A stretch of 64,000 nt of DNA from Planctomycetota bacterium (GTDB lineage: Bacteria; Planctomycetota; Planctomycetia; Pirellulales; Thermoguttaceae): assembly GCA_030612765.1 (NCBI GenBank), contig JAUWNG010000004.1, forward strand, positions 1 to 64,000, in the 5' to 3' direction. Shown piece after piece: positions 23,801 to 29,898 of this stretch. The position numbers were made by a program, and so were the translations under genes. The notes under the pieces are model-generated. The model saw only the letters and a list, made by a program, of their open reading frames with translations. It was not told the origin of the DNA and made no database searches. Each line of letters begins with the position of its first letter. The stretch's first letter is position 1.

Positions 23801-26630
23801 CGTCCGGACCGTAATAATAGTGGACGTCGTCGCTCCCCTGACCGACAATCGTCACGTGATATATATCGTCCGGCAAGGTTTCGGCGAAGCGAATCAAGAC
23901 CTCGTTGGGGTTCTCGCCGATGCTGATGTATCCCGGCTCGATCACCACGTCGTCGATGTCGTAAGGATTAGTTGCCGGGTCGTAGAACGTCCCGTTCGCG
24001 CCGGCGCGGATAATTTGGATGCCGGCCAGGGTGTCGGGGTCGAGGGTCGTGTCGTTGAAGTGGAGCGTGAGTTCCGTGGGAGCGACATCGATCATGGGGC
24101 TTTCGGTCGCCTGGTAGGTGGTCACGTTGGTGCTGACCGAGATCAAGGCCAACTCGCCGAAGATTTCGGTGCGTGGGTCCTCGAATTGCCATGCCCCCCG
24201 GCCCAGAGTGCCGACCACCAAAATGTTGTCTTGGACGTCGTATTCTATGTCGTAGACGGGGGCGTTGGGTAGATCCTCGCCCAGGGGCGACCAAGTTCCG
24301 AGACTGTCAATCGTGGTGGAGTAGTAAACTCCATTCGAACCTGCCACCACGACGACATCGGTCGTGCCGCTGTTGAAATACTCCACCGCCCGCAAATCGA
24401 CGTTGTTAAAGTCGCCGATTAGATTGAAGCTATCGAAGTCCGTGGACATGAAGACGAGGGATCTCGGTCCGAGTTTGATGACGACAGCTACCCGTTGCCA
24501 ATCGGTCGGATCGACGGCAATGTCCACCACCTCGCCGATAATGACCTGCAGAAAGCCGGCGCCGGCGGCGGTCCGCACGAAAAGGCCGGCGTCGGAAGCC
24601 ACCCACATCGCATCGGGATTGGCCACCCCGTCCCGATAACCGCCATAGATTATGGCATTGGCATTGGCTGCCACGCCGAGATTGGTTAGCGTCTCGCCGC
24701 GGTCCAGGGACTCGAATACCGACGTGGTTCCGCCGATCACGATCCGCGACGGATCGGCCGCGTTGACGGCTATCGGCGTCTTGTATTGGCCGCCGTCGAT
24801 TTGGGCGAAGGTCTGATTGGCGGTCCCAAGCACTACCAATGCCGGCGACACCGTTTCGATCACGTCGTTGTCGGCGTCGACGGTCCGGCGTTGGAAGTCT
24901 TCCAGGTACGCGCCGCTGGAATAACGATAGGATTGATTCAAGTCGGCCAGACTGGCCTCGTCCACGACCACGTCGCCGCCGTCGCCGCCGGTCACTTCGC
25001 GCCACACGAGACTGCCGTTCTCCGTTTGTTCCGAAACGCCGATGTCTTGGGCGCCGGCGATGGCGACGTTCGATACGCTGTCGTAGGCGATGTCGTGGAT
25101 TTCCGCGATTTGCAGGTTGCCGTTCAACGAGAACCAATCGCCGGAGTTGTTCCGCGGGCTGGTGCGGACGTAGATGCCGCCGTCGTCCACTTCGATCAGC
25201 CGTCCGGCGGCGTCGAACGCCATGTCGCGCGACTCGGCGTGGGGAGCGGAGCCGGAGGCCGTGCCGCCGGTCGAATCGGGGATTACCGAATGGGTCAGGT
25301 GGACCCATTGCTCCCCGGCCAACTGCAAGGCATTGCCGCGCAGCAGCAAGCCGGTGAATTGTTCGGCGCCGAACGGCGAATCGTCGCCGACTACCGGTTG
25401 AGTGTCGCAACCGATGTAGACAATGTTCGCGTTGGTCGGGTCGGCGACGATCGAAAAGTGGACCGCTCCCTGGCCGCTGGGCAATACACCCAGACCATCG
25501 CCCACCACCGTCGTAACGCGATCGAACTGGATCGGCTGATCCACGTCGTTGATGGTCACCTGCGGCGTATCCATCTCGGTCCAGGTTGTCCCACCGTCGC
25601 CGGTGCGGAACACGGCAACCAGTTGATCGAGGGTGGTCGATCCGGTCACCTGATTGAGGATGCCCACGTATAGCTGGCCTTCCGGCCCCACGTTCATCTG
25701 GACTCGGTGCGTGGTGTTTGCGCCGTCGGTATTAAGGTATACATCGACCTCCGGCAAACTGACCTTGATCCACGTCAGGCCCGCGTTGGACGACTTGTAG
25801 ATGCCGTTTTCGCCTCCAAAGCCGTCGGCGCCGACCACCGCGGTGTAGAATACGCTCGTGTCGGTCGGATCGGCCGCTAAGTCATACGTAATGCCGCCGG
25901 GTAGCCCGGTGGTGTTCCCATTCCCGTTGGAAATTTGTGTAAACGTCTCGCCGCCGTCGTCGCTGCGAAAGATGCCCACGTCGCCGTACAACCCAGATAG
26001 GGCGTTGTCCATTGCCACCAGGATCGTCTCTCCGCGGACGGCGATGCTGATGCAATTTCTCCCGTTCAAGACGCCGTCGCCGCTGATCTGCGTCCAGGTC
26101 TCGCCGCCGTTGGTCGTGCGCAGCAGTCCGCTCAGTACGCCGCCGGCACGATAATACTCGCTGAATCGTCCCGCCCCAGCCAACAACGTCTGGCCGGTCG
26201 GGTCGGTAGGATCGAACGCCAGCGCGCCGATCGAGAGCGATTCGGCGTCGTCGGTCAATTGCGTCCACATGGGGCTGGCGTCGGTGGCGTTGTCCGTGCG
26301 CCAGATGCCGCCGTTGGTCGTTCCGACGTAAAGGACGTTGGCGTTGGTCGGATGGGTCGCCACCGCGGTGATCGAGCCGACCACCTGATTCAGATACCTG
26401 TCCTCGACGGAATCCCATGGAGCGACGTTCTCGACTTGGCTGTCCGCGTAATTGACCGGAGCAGGCCCGATCGGCGTCCAAGCCCCGATGCTCAACAGCG
26501 TCCGTTCTTCAAACTGCTCGATTCTCAGCGAGCGGCGAAACCGCGATCGGAACGTATCCTGCCGTTGGCGGTTGTGCGATCGGATCGGCTTGGCCATGAA
26601 ACGACGATGCAGCAGACCCCAGGCTCCCAT
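5850..26630 (-). CDS. Giant secreted multidomain protein (6926 aa): LEPR-XLL-like leader, BNR/sialidase-like propeller, Ig-like/SbsA-like repeats, metzincin-like peptidase, beta-helix regions, cysteine-peptidase-like domain, two GEVED-like domains, SdrD-B-like segments, SBBP-type repeats, C-terminal matrixin-like domain
   Basis: Single uninterrupted ORF; leader RRSLRIEQFEERTLLS; HPTNANVLYVGTTNGGIWRT; HEIMHPLGVMH; CWAASASNVLAW/GMAHAITAWGF; FGDAPMSD and WGDAPDPDYPTL GEVED-type motifs; DVFVAKYSSNGTLIWVRAIGG repeats; HEMGHVLGFEHAD. Confidence 0.95.
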   Translation of the reverse strand: MGAWGLLHRRFMAKPIRSHNRQRQDTFRSRFRRSLRIEQFEERTLLSIGAWTPIGPAPVNYADSQVENVAPWDSVEDRYLNQVVGSITAVATHPTNANVLYVGTTNGGIWRTDNATDASPMWTQLTDDAESLSIGALAFDPTDPTGQTLLAGAGRFSEYYRAGGVLSGLLRTTNGGETWTQISGDGVLNGRNCISIAVRGETILVAMDNALSGLYGDVGIFRSDDGGETFTQISNGNGNTTGLPGGITYDLAADPTDTSVFYTAVVGADGFGGENGIYKSSNAGLTWIKVSLPEVDVYLNTDGANTTHRVQMNVGPEGQLYVGILNQVTGSTTLDQLVAVFRTGDGGTTWTEMDTPQVTINDVDQPIQFDRVTTVVGDGLGVLPSGQGAVHFSIVADPTNANIVYIGCDTQPVVGDDSPFGAEQFTGLLLRGNALQLAGEQWVHLTHSVIPDSTGGTASGSAPHAESRDMAFDAAGRLIEVDDGGIYVRTSPRNNSGDWFSLNGNLQIAEIHDIAYDSVSNVAIAGAQDIGVSEQTENGSLVWREVTGGDGGDVVVDEASLADLNQSYRYSSGAYLEDFQRRTVDADNDVIETVSPALVVLGTANQTFAQIDGGQYKTPIAVNAADPSRIVIGGTTSVFESLDRGETLTNLGVAANANAIIYGGYRDGVANPDAMWVASDAGLFVRTAAGAGFLQVIIGEVVDIAVDPTDWQRVAVVIKLGPRSLVFMSTDFDSFNLIGDFNNVDLRAVEYFNSGTTDVVVVAGSNGVYYSTTIDSLGTWSPLGEDLPNAPVYDIEYDVQDNILVVGTLGRGAWQFEDPRTEIFGELALISVSTNVTTYQATESPMIDVAPTELTLHFNDTTLDPDTLAGIQIIRAGANGTFYDPATNPYDIDDVVIEPGYISIGENPNEVLIRFAETLPDDIYHVTIVGQGSDDVHYYYGPDGKLALPFSNTAGMTVGFGEITPDEGNSYWDGQNFVWTFDLNLGPQVTGVVPQPIIRAPDGTLSQARNQIEVYFSEAMDLDSVLTLTYYSLISTQDTANTSDDVIITPTQAVYDAAAKKVTLTFGVNSNGDPAIDLAQLVADPAKNATGAFRLRIGDEYRPIVTEELTGVVDNGSTFDEASDLGTLINSSDALAGQSWLISGQISPIYYDVQWPGGRNTPGNRDLPEGATDVAAESHTYPDSGDVGPYGEIPTFNYNFQTVYGTIQEAPALNLITEAQKQRSREIFSLISQYSGVQFIETADQGMTIVTGDLRVFNPYIEIGPGAPAGMAGGGPEDGLVVVNSYYDWGDSEYGSPFMQVMMHEIMHPLGVMHSYELPAFEIMGSSETIDTIGTDQEVTFPGNNDITVLQYLYRNDSIDTDFYKFQIESEGDLSAETIAQRMQNSSLLDTYLVLYDDQFQIVAGNDDYFDDDSFIGVHLEAGTYYIGVSSTGNSQYGPDVDGGTTEGAYQLRLDFQPQVDQQLTDTRGTALDGDADGVPGEHFDFWLNIQSASVAVASNHTLIVDKLAPAAGADGTLAHPYKNISDALDAADPGDIVRVVGNNFANDNQGHGIQAVSGSLLVDGETFTISDATRTFTFEFDNNNTFTQNNTQVVFNTTDSAAAIAAKLAAAINSASWIPEGLSETAPTRYSEGLYARATVDGVIVNVDGPTVMIDLGSTELKSTLQDNLAYEIGTSPLGYTLSDGNKLEVPHGVSLMIDAGTILKLRGANVSVGSSAVAVDRSLGSLQVLGTPGNSVYFTSYLDERVGTDTYANTTVPTAGNWGGLVFQNNYDYDEREVDLNRIVLEQEGIFLNYINHADIRYGGGKVAVNGIQDVYNPIHMLEARPTVAFSTIRYSADAAMSADPNSLLETTFHDGFGESPFAADYDRIGPDLHGNRLVANSLNALFLRVTTAAADAIEQLDVSARFDDMDVVLAIPENLIITGDAGGAIEVVGTCPLVADGHNQLVVPEAYWELNEDTWEYELINPFTDRDYFFINDGLNTVRFEFDLIGNGVATGSVCIALTLEPLDPADVAVIIADAINGSILNVLANADGDRVVLDGTTMDVRGLTGTQARMAGRLSIDPGAIVKLAGTRVETGIGAQFIAEGTDGYEIIFTSLQDDTYGAGGTFDVTNNGQTQTPGPGEWGGFYFNPTSQGSIDQARVLYAGGSVAIEGGFGYFAPIDIRQATVRVTNTLFQDNTAHTAGDRNGRGEITDPAVIHVLFSQPVITGNTFIDNLAPVVSIDVNSLNYLNVADWGRATGEAGAFDQYGDNHGPLVRENRMSGNTINGMIVRGGNLTTEGIWDDTDIVHVLYDEIVVSNLCTYGGLRLQSSADQSLVVKLRGSNAGLTATGRPLEIHDRIGGTIQVLGTPGRPVVFTDLADDTVGAGLTPDNRTVLDTDNTPNSTGTAGAWRSIKLEEYSNDRNVAILNEAEPATIADADANANPGSAEWLGQLADENKGGDEVLRMGFEVQGTIALDRPDDVDVYSFQGYAGSEVWIQIDRTTFSLDAVVELLDADGNVLARSSNWRDEVEDPGLLLGSALTLEGDDWGYEDVYSINPRDAGMRVVLPGPEGQQRTYYIRVSSAAPSAPDAHQTSGAYQMQVRLRKVFEHPGSTIRYADIRYATDGIEVFGLPGHSPLVSDIYETEAPDNPVVTSNDTFDEAQALGNLLQSDQNVITVGGFLSDYTDVDWYKLDLDYGNTIQRIDGFTSEGSVYPVTFDLDYADGLVRPDTTLWIFDETGTLILQGTDSGIVDDQPDPTAGTNLDDLSRGSVGVRDPFIGPVYLLEGHTYYVAITSTGATASAVIDDPMLRWEPINSIRRVAEDNVGSQNASGLEPDPPYVLFPGTTALELNLSAVPFHLGDVTFYVLSDGNVFTADPWTGVVETTYGALPDTDPNANLYTYGDLVMLSDGRLYTVTRGTNALAADQNAAAGRLRQLSTEDASQLVSDQDDGLITYRYSTDPANPAPALEVAGDNDPLGESGGVHMEALVYRSGTQTTPAAWYVVGNANNGFNEVAYQSNLLYLLLPDGRAINPPDIANDGSPRLPTNIIPMAQLATGTAIAAVDATHAANAADDILDGTRFTITDDDGNEVTFEFDCGPDVDMGSGALDVRDGMTFIVGTGTGQETFEFDGGPVMVFGPDVAGSLEGQTFTITDENGDAETFEFDPAGDGAASGNTAVTINTGDTADVVATAAVAAINGLTADVVKAALGEATAAEARVSLLSDSPTVLPAGGGLLRVEGSYGPAGAGTILIPYEEAWDDPVFQSILTAAPLNYPASFGDQIADVVELNLPAIDVSAADRTARNDRITFGGATVYDFSGMGAAWTHRLGFDHGGGAPLSEVGLQVPVGADQIVLFGAGDTARQIAQKIAAAINQAQIDFSPFSVDATAEGGNVNLLNVSSTELPVADAPLTVSGSGGPGGKITGMAFLGDTLYAVSDAGGFYEIVNYDEPQFKTWPDISDLDEDGNPVDDHVPNEIQPIPNPAAAHLRFIGEIESDQNPGEGVEFAGLELGPQTVEQTKYAETFFAVSRTGDLYALALGAGGDSVEKQGIFVDAQTSVTVPGMTSVSGLAFSTLDFNMWHATERRADDDGHDVNATYDLSRAGPPPAGRAELPNGGWSFYFGDETDDTSNPVVDDLYWDSNPYLGDSGTPDGTYDAPGGAYGSLVTQTFSLEQYSKIDAPTLYFEYFLDTGGPANYDTARVFASIDGVTWQVLGATLANPSANLLDTNGQWHQIRLAPPEDPWQVGPTNAVYYWSMADFVGEAEVRLRFDFSTAGDMNVGDWGNELDTTGAYLQALDGDLLEDGDWLIVDGEWFEFDMGVALRLPNVAGDAIPDGETFTVMVRDLGGDLVPLQTFEFDLDGAVAPGNEAISIEIGETTTQVAMRVVAAVNNLGLTNSFGEPIVADLYDNRVMLNRAEGLEQSADPTIEAVGDGFRSDSLAATPIEITSMMKAEEVAEVIGDAFDAVFAGGNPSFRVQGSIIRMIHHPVDWAGPLPYANYLPGEDLLPPDFIDQFNTIARGQDNAHEGFYLDNVMIGFVERGEMATQVQVNTDFVFTPTAPETVISTGYYQLQIRGASEYATWMPDNLYPMILDRSFDTNDRFDESYTLTIPPANDIPHGMTFVISDGVTPVTFQFLDQNVPSGNPDYEPVYFSVNQSEAEVAACIVEAINAAAAAGLFRVTATSIEDSSRVDLFNAAKVTAVGGGPGEEDTGRNQTPLLVQRDDAMNFNGDTSAFMGLGDAPATGTTYMVTDDWGGVWSDTEKVPPDDPDGMPPGTGDDFMCWAASASNVLAWTGWGVVDGMYDADEIFDYFEAHWTDEGGWQDAGWEWWFSGINVTSGWGAAEVDVPGGGFYQRLNADDYMRSESDDTQTMQAIDEFLRAGYGCGLGIYSDTGMAHAITAWGFNYDGDESNPDYVGVWITDSDDDKSLANAPDRLRYFEVEWSAGDGRWYMQDYYGLNNVYISEVSGLARRFTGVAATKYTEKGDQNQVYDQGQVILENNEITYSSEAGILVSAADRDGDVVIPKPGPTAPLAVINGAHQVPGVVIRNNVVAYSGAIGIDFGGDVPQNGQSIGSVPLGRIVNNTIYGVGTGTQNFGIWIGPNASPTMLNNVVANAWVGIVVNDLSTTTVVGTTAYSGNFFNTAYFDNVNTLTLGIAETFAIEIPADEPLFVDAAEGNFYPAAGSRIIDSSLDSLQDRANMVTVKDPLGLSLSPILAPLTDILGQLRMDDPNVSPPSGFGQNTFKDRGAIDRVDFDGPNAFLVDPPDNDAAGIDRNPMPADVTVAIVGNQTFPEFIIRLQGDGAGIADYTVVPETVQVMRDGEELIEGRDYFFDYEKTNDLIILRSAGAAWAPGSTYTIYLSDDIRDKAGNSVQLNHSDDTTSFVIELIGYDFGDAPMSDTPLPDGARHIIVPDVHLGERIDSEATPQVDIAATADAHDDGVDFADGDYVISQAGETKTIFVTASTDGVLDAWIDWNNDGTWNTGEKLVLRDAVGTPVSGILAGENELTFDVPAGLADSGDFDAYVRFRFSTTGLLSDGTAMLPAGEALDGEVEDYRIRVVSSPTDWGDAPDPDYPTLEASNGASHLISTDVLCLGETVSLDPLPKPNLTATGDDDDGFDFSGVSLTPGQDSDVSFTVTNETSQQAYLSAWIDFNRDGDWLDAGEMIAGDVLVDEGPNTLTISVPDVAVDGDTFARFRLSTEQGLSFTGPASDGEVEDYLVTILPKPGEIHGTKWNDLDGNGIHGVGEVGLEGWTIYLDANNSQQLDDGERSTTTAFDGSYVFDEVIPGEYIVREVAQTGWQQHGPKKYNVSVNAAQIIQGIDFFNQDVAPPEVVSIVRGDADPTNADSVTFIVTFSEEVVGVDIDDFDPVSDGLTGAAISEITGADDVYTVTVSTGLGEGTLRLDLVNDDSIQDLSGYLLDDPASGETFEGEFYTVDRTPPMVVSIERDGESPTNAETVTFIVTFGEAVTGVDIDDFDLVFDGLTGTMIIEVTGADDVYAVTVTAGDGDGTLQLNLVDDDTIVDLAGNLLVGEGIDDGSVIGPVYEIDRTSPQVASIALAGANPTSDSIVYYTVTFDETVTGVNASDFALETTGMFGTKIDEVSGSGDTYTVAVLSGAGNLGTVQLNLIDNDSILDLAGNALVGAEDDNGDFEGDVYEIDRIGPTGLFLSNDRVVEHAPVNTPVGALSSTGPNPGAYAYKLVSEEGVVNDNASFRVVGGLLRTNTVFDFGDKDTYNILLRTTDSAGYWRDEEFIITVVPEEDTASIGDFVWNDDGDGMLEAGEVGVAGATVEILCSPSGVVGSDDDYSYGQAVTNADGNYGFDLLLSDLDYYLVFRSPTGYTFTSANVGSDDTTDSDADANGVTALFTLAAGEANNDLDAGLVGSAAAYDFAIRAGAAGDDVGQSTATDSAGNAYMVGAFRGTVDFDPSAGAHNLTSAGGSDVFVAKYSSNGTLIWVRAIGGEGDDAATGVSVGSDDVVCVSGSFSQTADFLSGPGVHNLTAAGNKDAFVMKLDSAGGLVWARGMGGANEEVANDIAVGTDGSVYSTGFFVTAITGTNVDFDPGEGVYNLTSIGPKDVFISKLDYDGNFVWAKRVGGTGWSQGSSNGMGIAVAADNSVYTTGSFEGVADFDPGPNQFALSCAGDSDVFLSKLNADGAFAWARRMGGANDEYGADVAIASDGSVYLTGGFQGVVDFDPGAGTYNLDSAGYRRLFASKLTSSGNFVWAGGFGGTGWDFAGDIALDNAGGVYVTGGFYGIADFDPGAGTYNLTSAGQKDAFVLKLNSAGGFVWAQRTGGTGEDSASGVAVYSATGAVYTTGYFHGAVDFDPSAAVYQLHSAGGRDAFLAKYISPAAAPLTVTIDEAPGQVDPTSASPIVFRVVFGAAVTDFAAADVTIGGDPLGAYVTAVTPVGVDGTTYDVSVAGMTGSGTVTASIAAGMAHNTLGTPNQASTSGDNSVTYTYIAPAGPVISQVVVAEVQLGGDGTLDSNDQLVITWAVTGPNGVASRSLEVDGQTVSQVGGPSAAGYCYGVFGPVAVGNHDYTIEVTDTNGVSKSESGTFDVAAATAAGPVISQVVVAEAQLGGDGTLDSNDQLVITWAVTGPNGVASRSLKVDGQAASYVGGPSAAGYCYGVFGPVVVGNHDYTIEVTDTNGVTKTYDGTFDVAAATVAGPVISQVVVAEAQPGGDGILDSSDELVITWAVTGPNGVAPRLLEVDGQTVSQVGGPSAAGYCYGVFGPVAAETHEYMIQVTDYAGQTSINQGTFQVLAALTVEASLPPDGPASAVTDADIYSIVAEAAYRLEETFGSRAATALAGVSVEVTDLPGKLLGATTDGKILIDDDAAGYGWFVDPTPGEDEEFAWLASDVLSARSDTAAEGRADLLTTVMHEMGHVLGFEHADEGLMFETLPLGVRRLPSETNVLDHVFASLDDDDDDADDWDWL
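5965..6030 (-). other. C-terminal zincin motif HEMGHVLGFEHADEGLMFE in giant protein
   Basis: HExxHxxGxxH plus downstream Met. Confidence 0.85.
6380..7280 (-). repeat. Three near-identical tandem units (about 306 bp / 102 aa) inside giant gene
   Basis: AGPVISQVVVAEVQLGGDGTLDSNDQLVITWAVTGPNGVASRSLEVDGQ...GVFGPVAVGNHDYTIEVTDTNGV repeated three times. Confidence 0.9.
7630..8990 (-). repeat. SBBP-type beta-propeller repeats inside giant gene
   Basis: Recurring FDPGAGTYNLTSAGxKDxFVxKLxSxGxFVWAxxxGGxxxDxxxxIAxDxxGxVYxTGxFxGxxD. Confidence 0.85.
13450..13960 (-). other. Papain-like/IdeS-like cysteine peptidase candidate domain in giant protein
   Basis: DDFMCWAASASNVLAWTGWG and GMAHAITAWGFNYDG...VWITDSDDDK supply Cys, His and Asp/Asn candidates. 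Confidence 0.6.
22683..22727 (-). other. Internal metzincin-like zinc-binding motif HEIMHPLGVMH in giant protein
   Basis: HExxHxxGxxH in VMMHEIMHPLGVMHSYELPAFEIMGSSE. Confidence 0.85.
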
Positions 26631-26957
26631 GATCTTCCTCTCTTTCCGACGTACAAAAAAACAAGAACGCGTTGCCTTTGCTCAGGAGCGGGCAACGATT
26701 CCCCGCGCCCAACAGCCGCGTGGAAGACGAAAATGCCCCCCTTGCGCACTGTTAGGGCATTAGCCCATATAGTTCCAAAGTAACAACTAGGTAATCTGTG
26801 TCAAGCAAAAGTTACTTGGCGGGTGTCATGCATACACCCGTTGTAGGGTGCCCTCCCTCTTCGGACCATGCCGTTGCCCCCATGAAGTCGCGCGATTTTT
26901 CCCGGCGATAGTGCAAAAAGCTGTAATCTGATATTGTTTTCGTTATTGCGCCCTTAC

Positions 26958-27085
<128 letters not shown>

Positions 27086-27141
27086 TTACACTTGCCGGGG
27101 ACTGCGCCCATCGGTCCTTGCCACTGACGTGGAGTTCGATC

Positions 27142-28068
27142 ATGCGATACGTCGTTTCGTGCCTCGTTGCCTTCGCTTGGCTTGCGGTCCTGTCGCCGGG
27201 GGTTGGCTGCCGTCGGTCCGCCGAAACGCCAATCCAACCGAAAAGAGCCGGGCCGCCGACGATCGGCGTCAGTCTGGCGGATATTCAAGGGCCTTTGCGG
27301 ACCCAACTAAAGGCCGACATCGAGGCCGCGGCGGCCAAACATCCCAACCTCCGTTTGGTGATCCGGGACGCCGCCGGCGACGCCGCAATGCAAAAACGCA
27401 ACCTCGATGATTTTCTGGCGCAACGCGTCAGTTTGGTGATCGTCGCACCCATCGACGCCCAAGCGCTGACCGAGCCGGTGGCGAAACTGTTCGACGCCGG
27501 AGTGCCGGTGATCGTCCTGAACCGGGCTGTTATCGGAGATAAGTACACCTGTTACATCGCTCCCGACTGGAAACGGATCGGCGAGACGGCGGGCAAGTGG
27601 CTGGCCGGAAAACTCGACGGAAAGGGAAAAATCGTCGAGTTCAAGGGGCCGGTCGACTCGACCCCGGCCGATGAGTTGCACGACGCCTTTCGAGCGCGGC
27701 TCCGCGACCCTGGATACCGATTCGTCTTCGAGGGCTTTCTCGATCCGCCGCGCGTCGACGGCGCGAAGCTGATGGCCGCGGCCATCGCGGACGTGGACCA
27801 GCTCGACGCCGTGTTCGCCTTTGACGACGCCGCGGCGCGGGCGGCCTACGAAACCGCCAAGGCCGCGGGCCGGGAAAAAAACACGCTGTTCATCGGCGTC
27901 GGAGGTTTGCCGGACCAGGGCGCAAAGTACGTTAAGGAAGGCGTTCTCAGTGCGTCGGTATTGGTTCCCACCGGCGGCGTCGAAGCGATTCGTGCGGCGG
28001 CGAAAATCCTCGGCGGCGGGAAAGTGCCCAAAAAAATCGTCCCCCCGACGCGCGTATTGGCGGAATAG
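27142..28068 (+). CDS. Periplasmic sugar-binding (RbsB-like) substrate-binding lipoprotein
   Basis: Lipobox-like leader ending GVGC; IGVSLADIQGPLRTQLKADIEAAA...VSLVIVAPIDAQALTEPVAKLFDAGVPVIVLNR...IGETAGKWLAGKL type I PBP pattern. Confidence 0.88.
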   Translation: MRYVVSCLVAFAWLAVLSPGVGCRRSAETPIQPKRAGPPTIGVSLADIQGPLRTQLKADIEAAAAKHPNLRLVIRDAAGDAAMQKRNLDDFLAQRVSLVIVAPIDAQALTEPVAKLFDAGVPVIVLNRAVIGDKYTCYIAPDWKRIGETAGKWLAGKLDGKGKIVEFKGPVDSTPADELHDAFRARLRDPGYRFVFEGFLDPPRVDGAKLMAAAIADVDQLDAVFAFDDAAARAAYETAKAAGREKNTLFIGVGGLPDQGAKYVKEGVLSASVLVPTGGVEAIRAAAKILGGGKVPKKIVPPTRVLAE

Positions 28069-28084
28069 AAACCTGTTGAAAAAG

Positions 28085-28200
28085 TGGGACGGGTTAATCC
28101 GGCTTCGGGTGCCACTGCTGGCTTGTCCAGCAGTGCCGTGTGGGACGGGTTAATCCGGCTTCGGGTGCCACTGCTGGCTTGTCCAGCAGTGCCGTGTGGG
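28085..28200. repeat. 56-bp tandem repeat containing the REP hairpin and the RAYT gene 3' end sequence
   Basis: tgggacgggttaatccggcttcgggtgccactgctggcttgtccagcagtgccgtg repeated twice, third partial copy running into the RAYT 3' end. Confidence 0.9.
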
Positions 28201-28205
28201 ACGGG

Positions 28206-28811
28206 TTAATCCGGCTCGTTGAGCCATTCGGCTGGCAGGCTATGGACGGTCGGCAAACCGATGTATTGTTGCGGAGGATCGACCAGATAGTATCGAACAC
28301 TCGACCACTTCCAATCGACGGCTCTCTTGACAAGTCCCCGACGAACAGGATTATGGTGTAAGTAGTCGATGGCGGTCAGCACGGTCGAGGGCTTGATGAA
28401 GTTCCGGTCGTAACCGGGGCCTTCCTGCCAATAGCGAAATGTCGTGACACCCGGACGTTGACGAATCGTCAGCCGTTGAAGTAGCCGATCCTCTGATTGA
28501 ATGAGCAGTTGCTTGATTCGATAGGAAAACGGCCGTTTGATGGCTTTCAACAGAGCGTCAATGGTGCCTGCTTCGGCAAGGGGATAGACAATCAGATGGA
28601 CGTGCTCGGGCATGAACACAAAGGCGGCGAGTCGATAACGATGGCCTTCCATCGCCCGATCCACGCTTTCGGCCAGCATCTCCCGCCACGGATCGTTGGT
28701 CAGCAAAGGCCAACGCTGATAGCACGAAAACGTCAACTCGTGGACATGGCCGGGATCGTGGTAGTGCCGGATTCGTTTCCGATGTCCCGTAGTCTGTTTC
28801 ATGTCCGCCAT
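28206..28811 (-). mobile_element. REP-associated tyrosine transposase (RAYT, Y1_Tnp/IS200-like HUH family)
   Basis: MKQTTGHRKRIRHYHDPGHVHELTFSCYQRWPLL...FVFMPEHVHLIVYP (HUH), ...VLTAIDYLHHNPVRRGLVKRAVDWKWSSVRYY; flanked by REP hairpins on both sides. Confidence 0.92.
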
Positions 28812-28826
28812 TTTACCCACAACGGT

Positions 28827-28854
28827 CACTGCTGGACAAGCCAGCAGTGGCACC
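28827..28854 (-). repeat. REP hairpin immediately upstream of RAYT start
   Basis: CACTGCTGGACAAGCCAGCAGTGGCACC, inverted relative to the copies at the gene's 3' end. Confidence 0.92.
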
Positions 28855-28899
28855 CGACGAATAAGTGAGCAACAGTCACGTGGAACGGAGGAAGAAAAA

Positions 28900-29304
28900 A
28901 TGTCTTTCGTGCCTTCCTTGAGGTTTATTCTCTGCATCGCTGGTGCGCTTGCTGTGCTGTTAGGTATTGTCGTCACAGCCATCATCGTAACCATGTGGCC
29001 TTGGCTTGGGTCGCCCCCCACGTATCGTTTTCCCGTACCGCCGGGAACTACCCTGACCGAGCAAATCGCCATCGAGTTTTCGAGGAAGGCGTTAATAACC
29101 GACGGAAAGGGGTCACCAGGGATATGGCCTACTCCGTACCGCTCTCAAGGCCCAGGCGAGGACAGCAGGAACCTCTATTTTGCGGTCAATACGATTGACC
29201 CTAACGATGGTTACGTGCTTTGGACGACACGCGATGGTAGTTACAGCGTTAGGGTTAATAAGGTGGGGGATGAGATCGTGTGCCGGGTATCCCGCATGAA
29301 ATAG
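28900..29304 (+). CDS. Hypothetical small membrane-anchored protein
   Basis: MSFVPSLRFILCIAGALAVLLGIVVTAIIVTMWP TM segment; no recognised family. Confidence 0.55.
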   Translation: MSFVPSLRFILCIAGALAVLLGIVVTAIIVTMWPWLGSPPTYRFPVPPGTTLTEQIAIEFSRKALITDGKGSPGIWPTPYRSQGPGEDSRNLYFAVNTIDPNDGYVLWTTRDGSYSVRVNKVGDEIVCRVSRMK

Positions 29305-29333
29305 GGGAGTTTTGGGGTCACCCATAACCGCCG

Positions 29334-29620
<287 letters not shown>

Positions 29621-29810
29621 CGAGCCGCCCAAAAAGCTTCCGGTCGTTCCACCTGCACGTTCCATGCCGGTTGTATACGTAGCAACGGTTCCGCGCATGG
29701 TTTCTCTAAGGCAAAAGACGAGGTCCGGCGGCTCTGGGTTGTTCGACAAGTGCCGAACTGGTCGATACTTATGTCGAGTAGCCGCTGTTTAGATTAACGA
29801 GAGACACATC

Positions 29811-29878
29811 CGTTTAGCGGTCGCTGGCACGGCGGCCCTGGTTTTGCCGCAAGCCGCCGTGCCGGCGGCTGCTAAACG
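29811..29878. repeat. Inverted-repeat element (CGTTTAGC...GCTAAACG) upstream of ftsK
   Basis: Arms CGTTTAGCGGTCGCTGGCACGGCGGC / GCCGCCGTGCCGGCGGCTGCTAAACG, 3 mismatches in 26. Confidence 0.85.
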
Positions 29879-29898
29879 TGTGACGGTATGCAACCACC

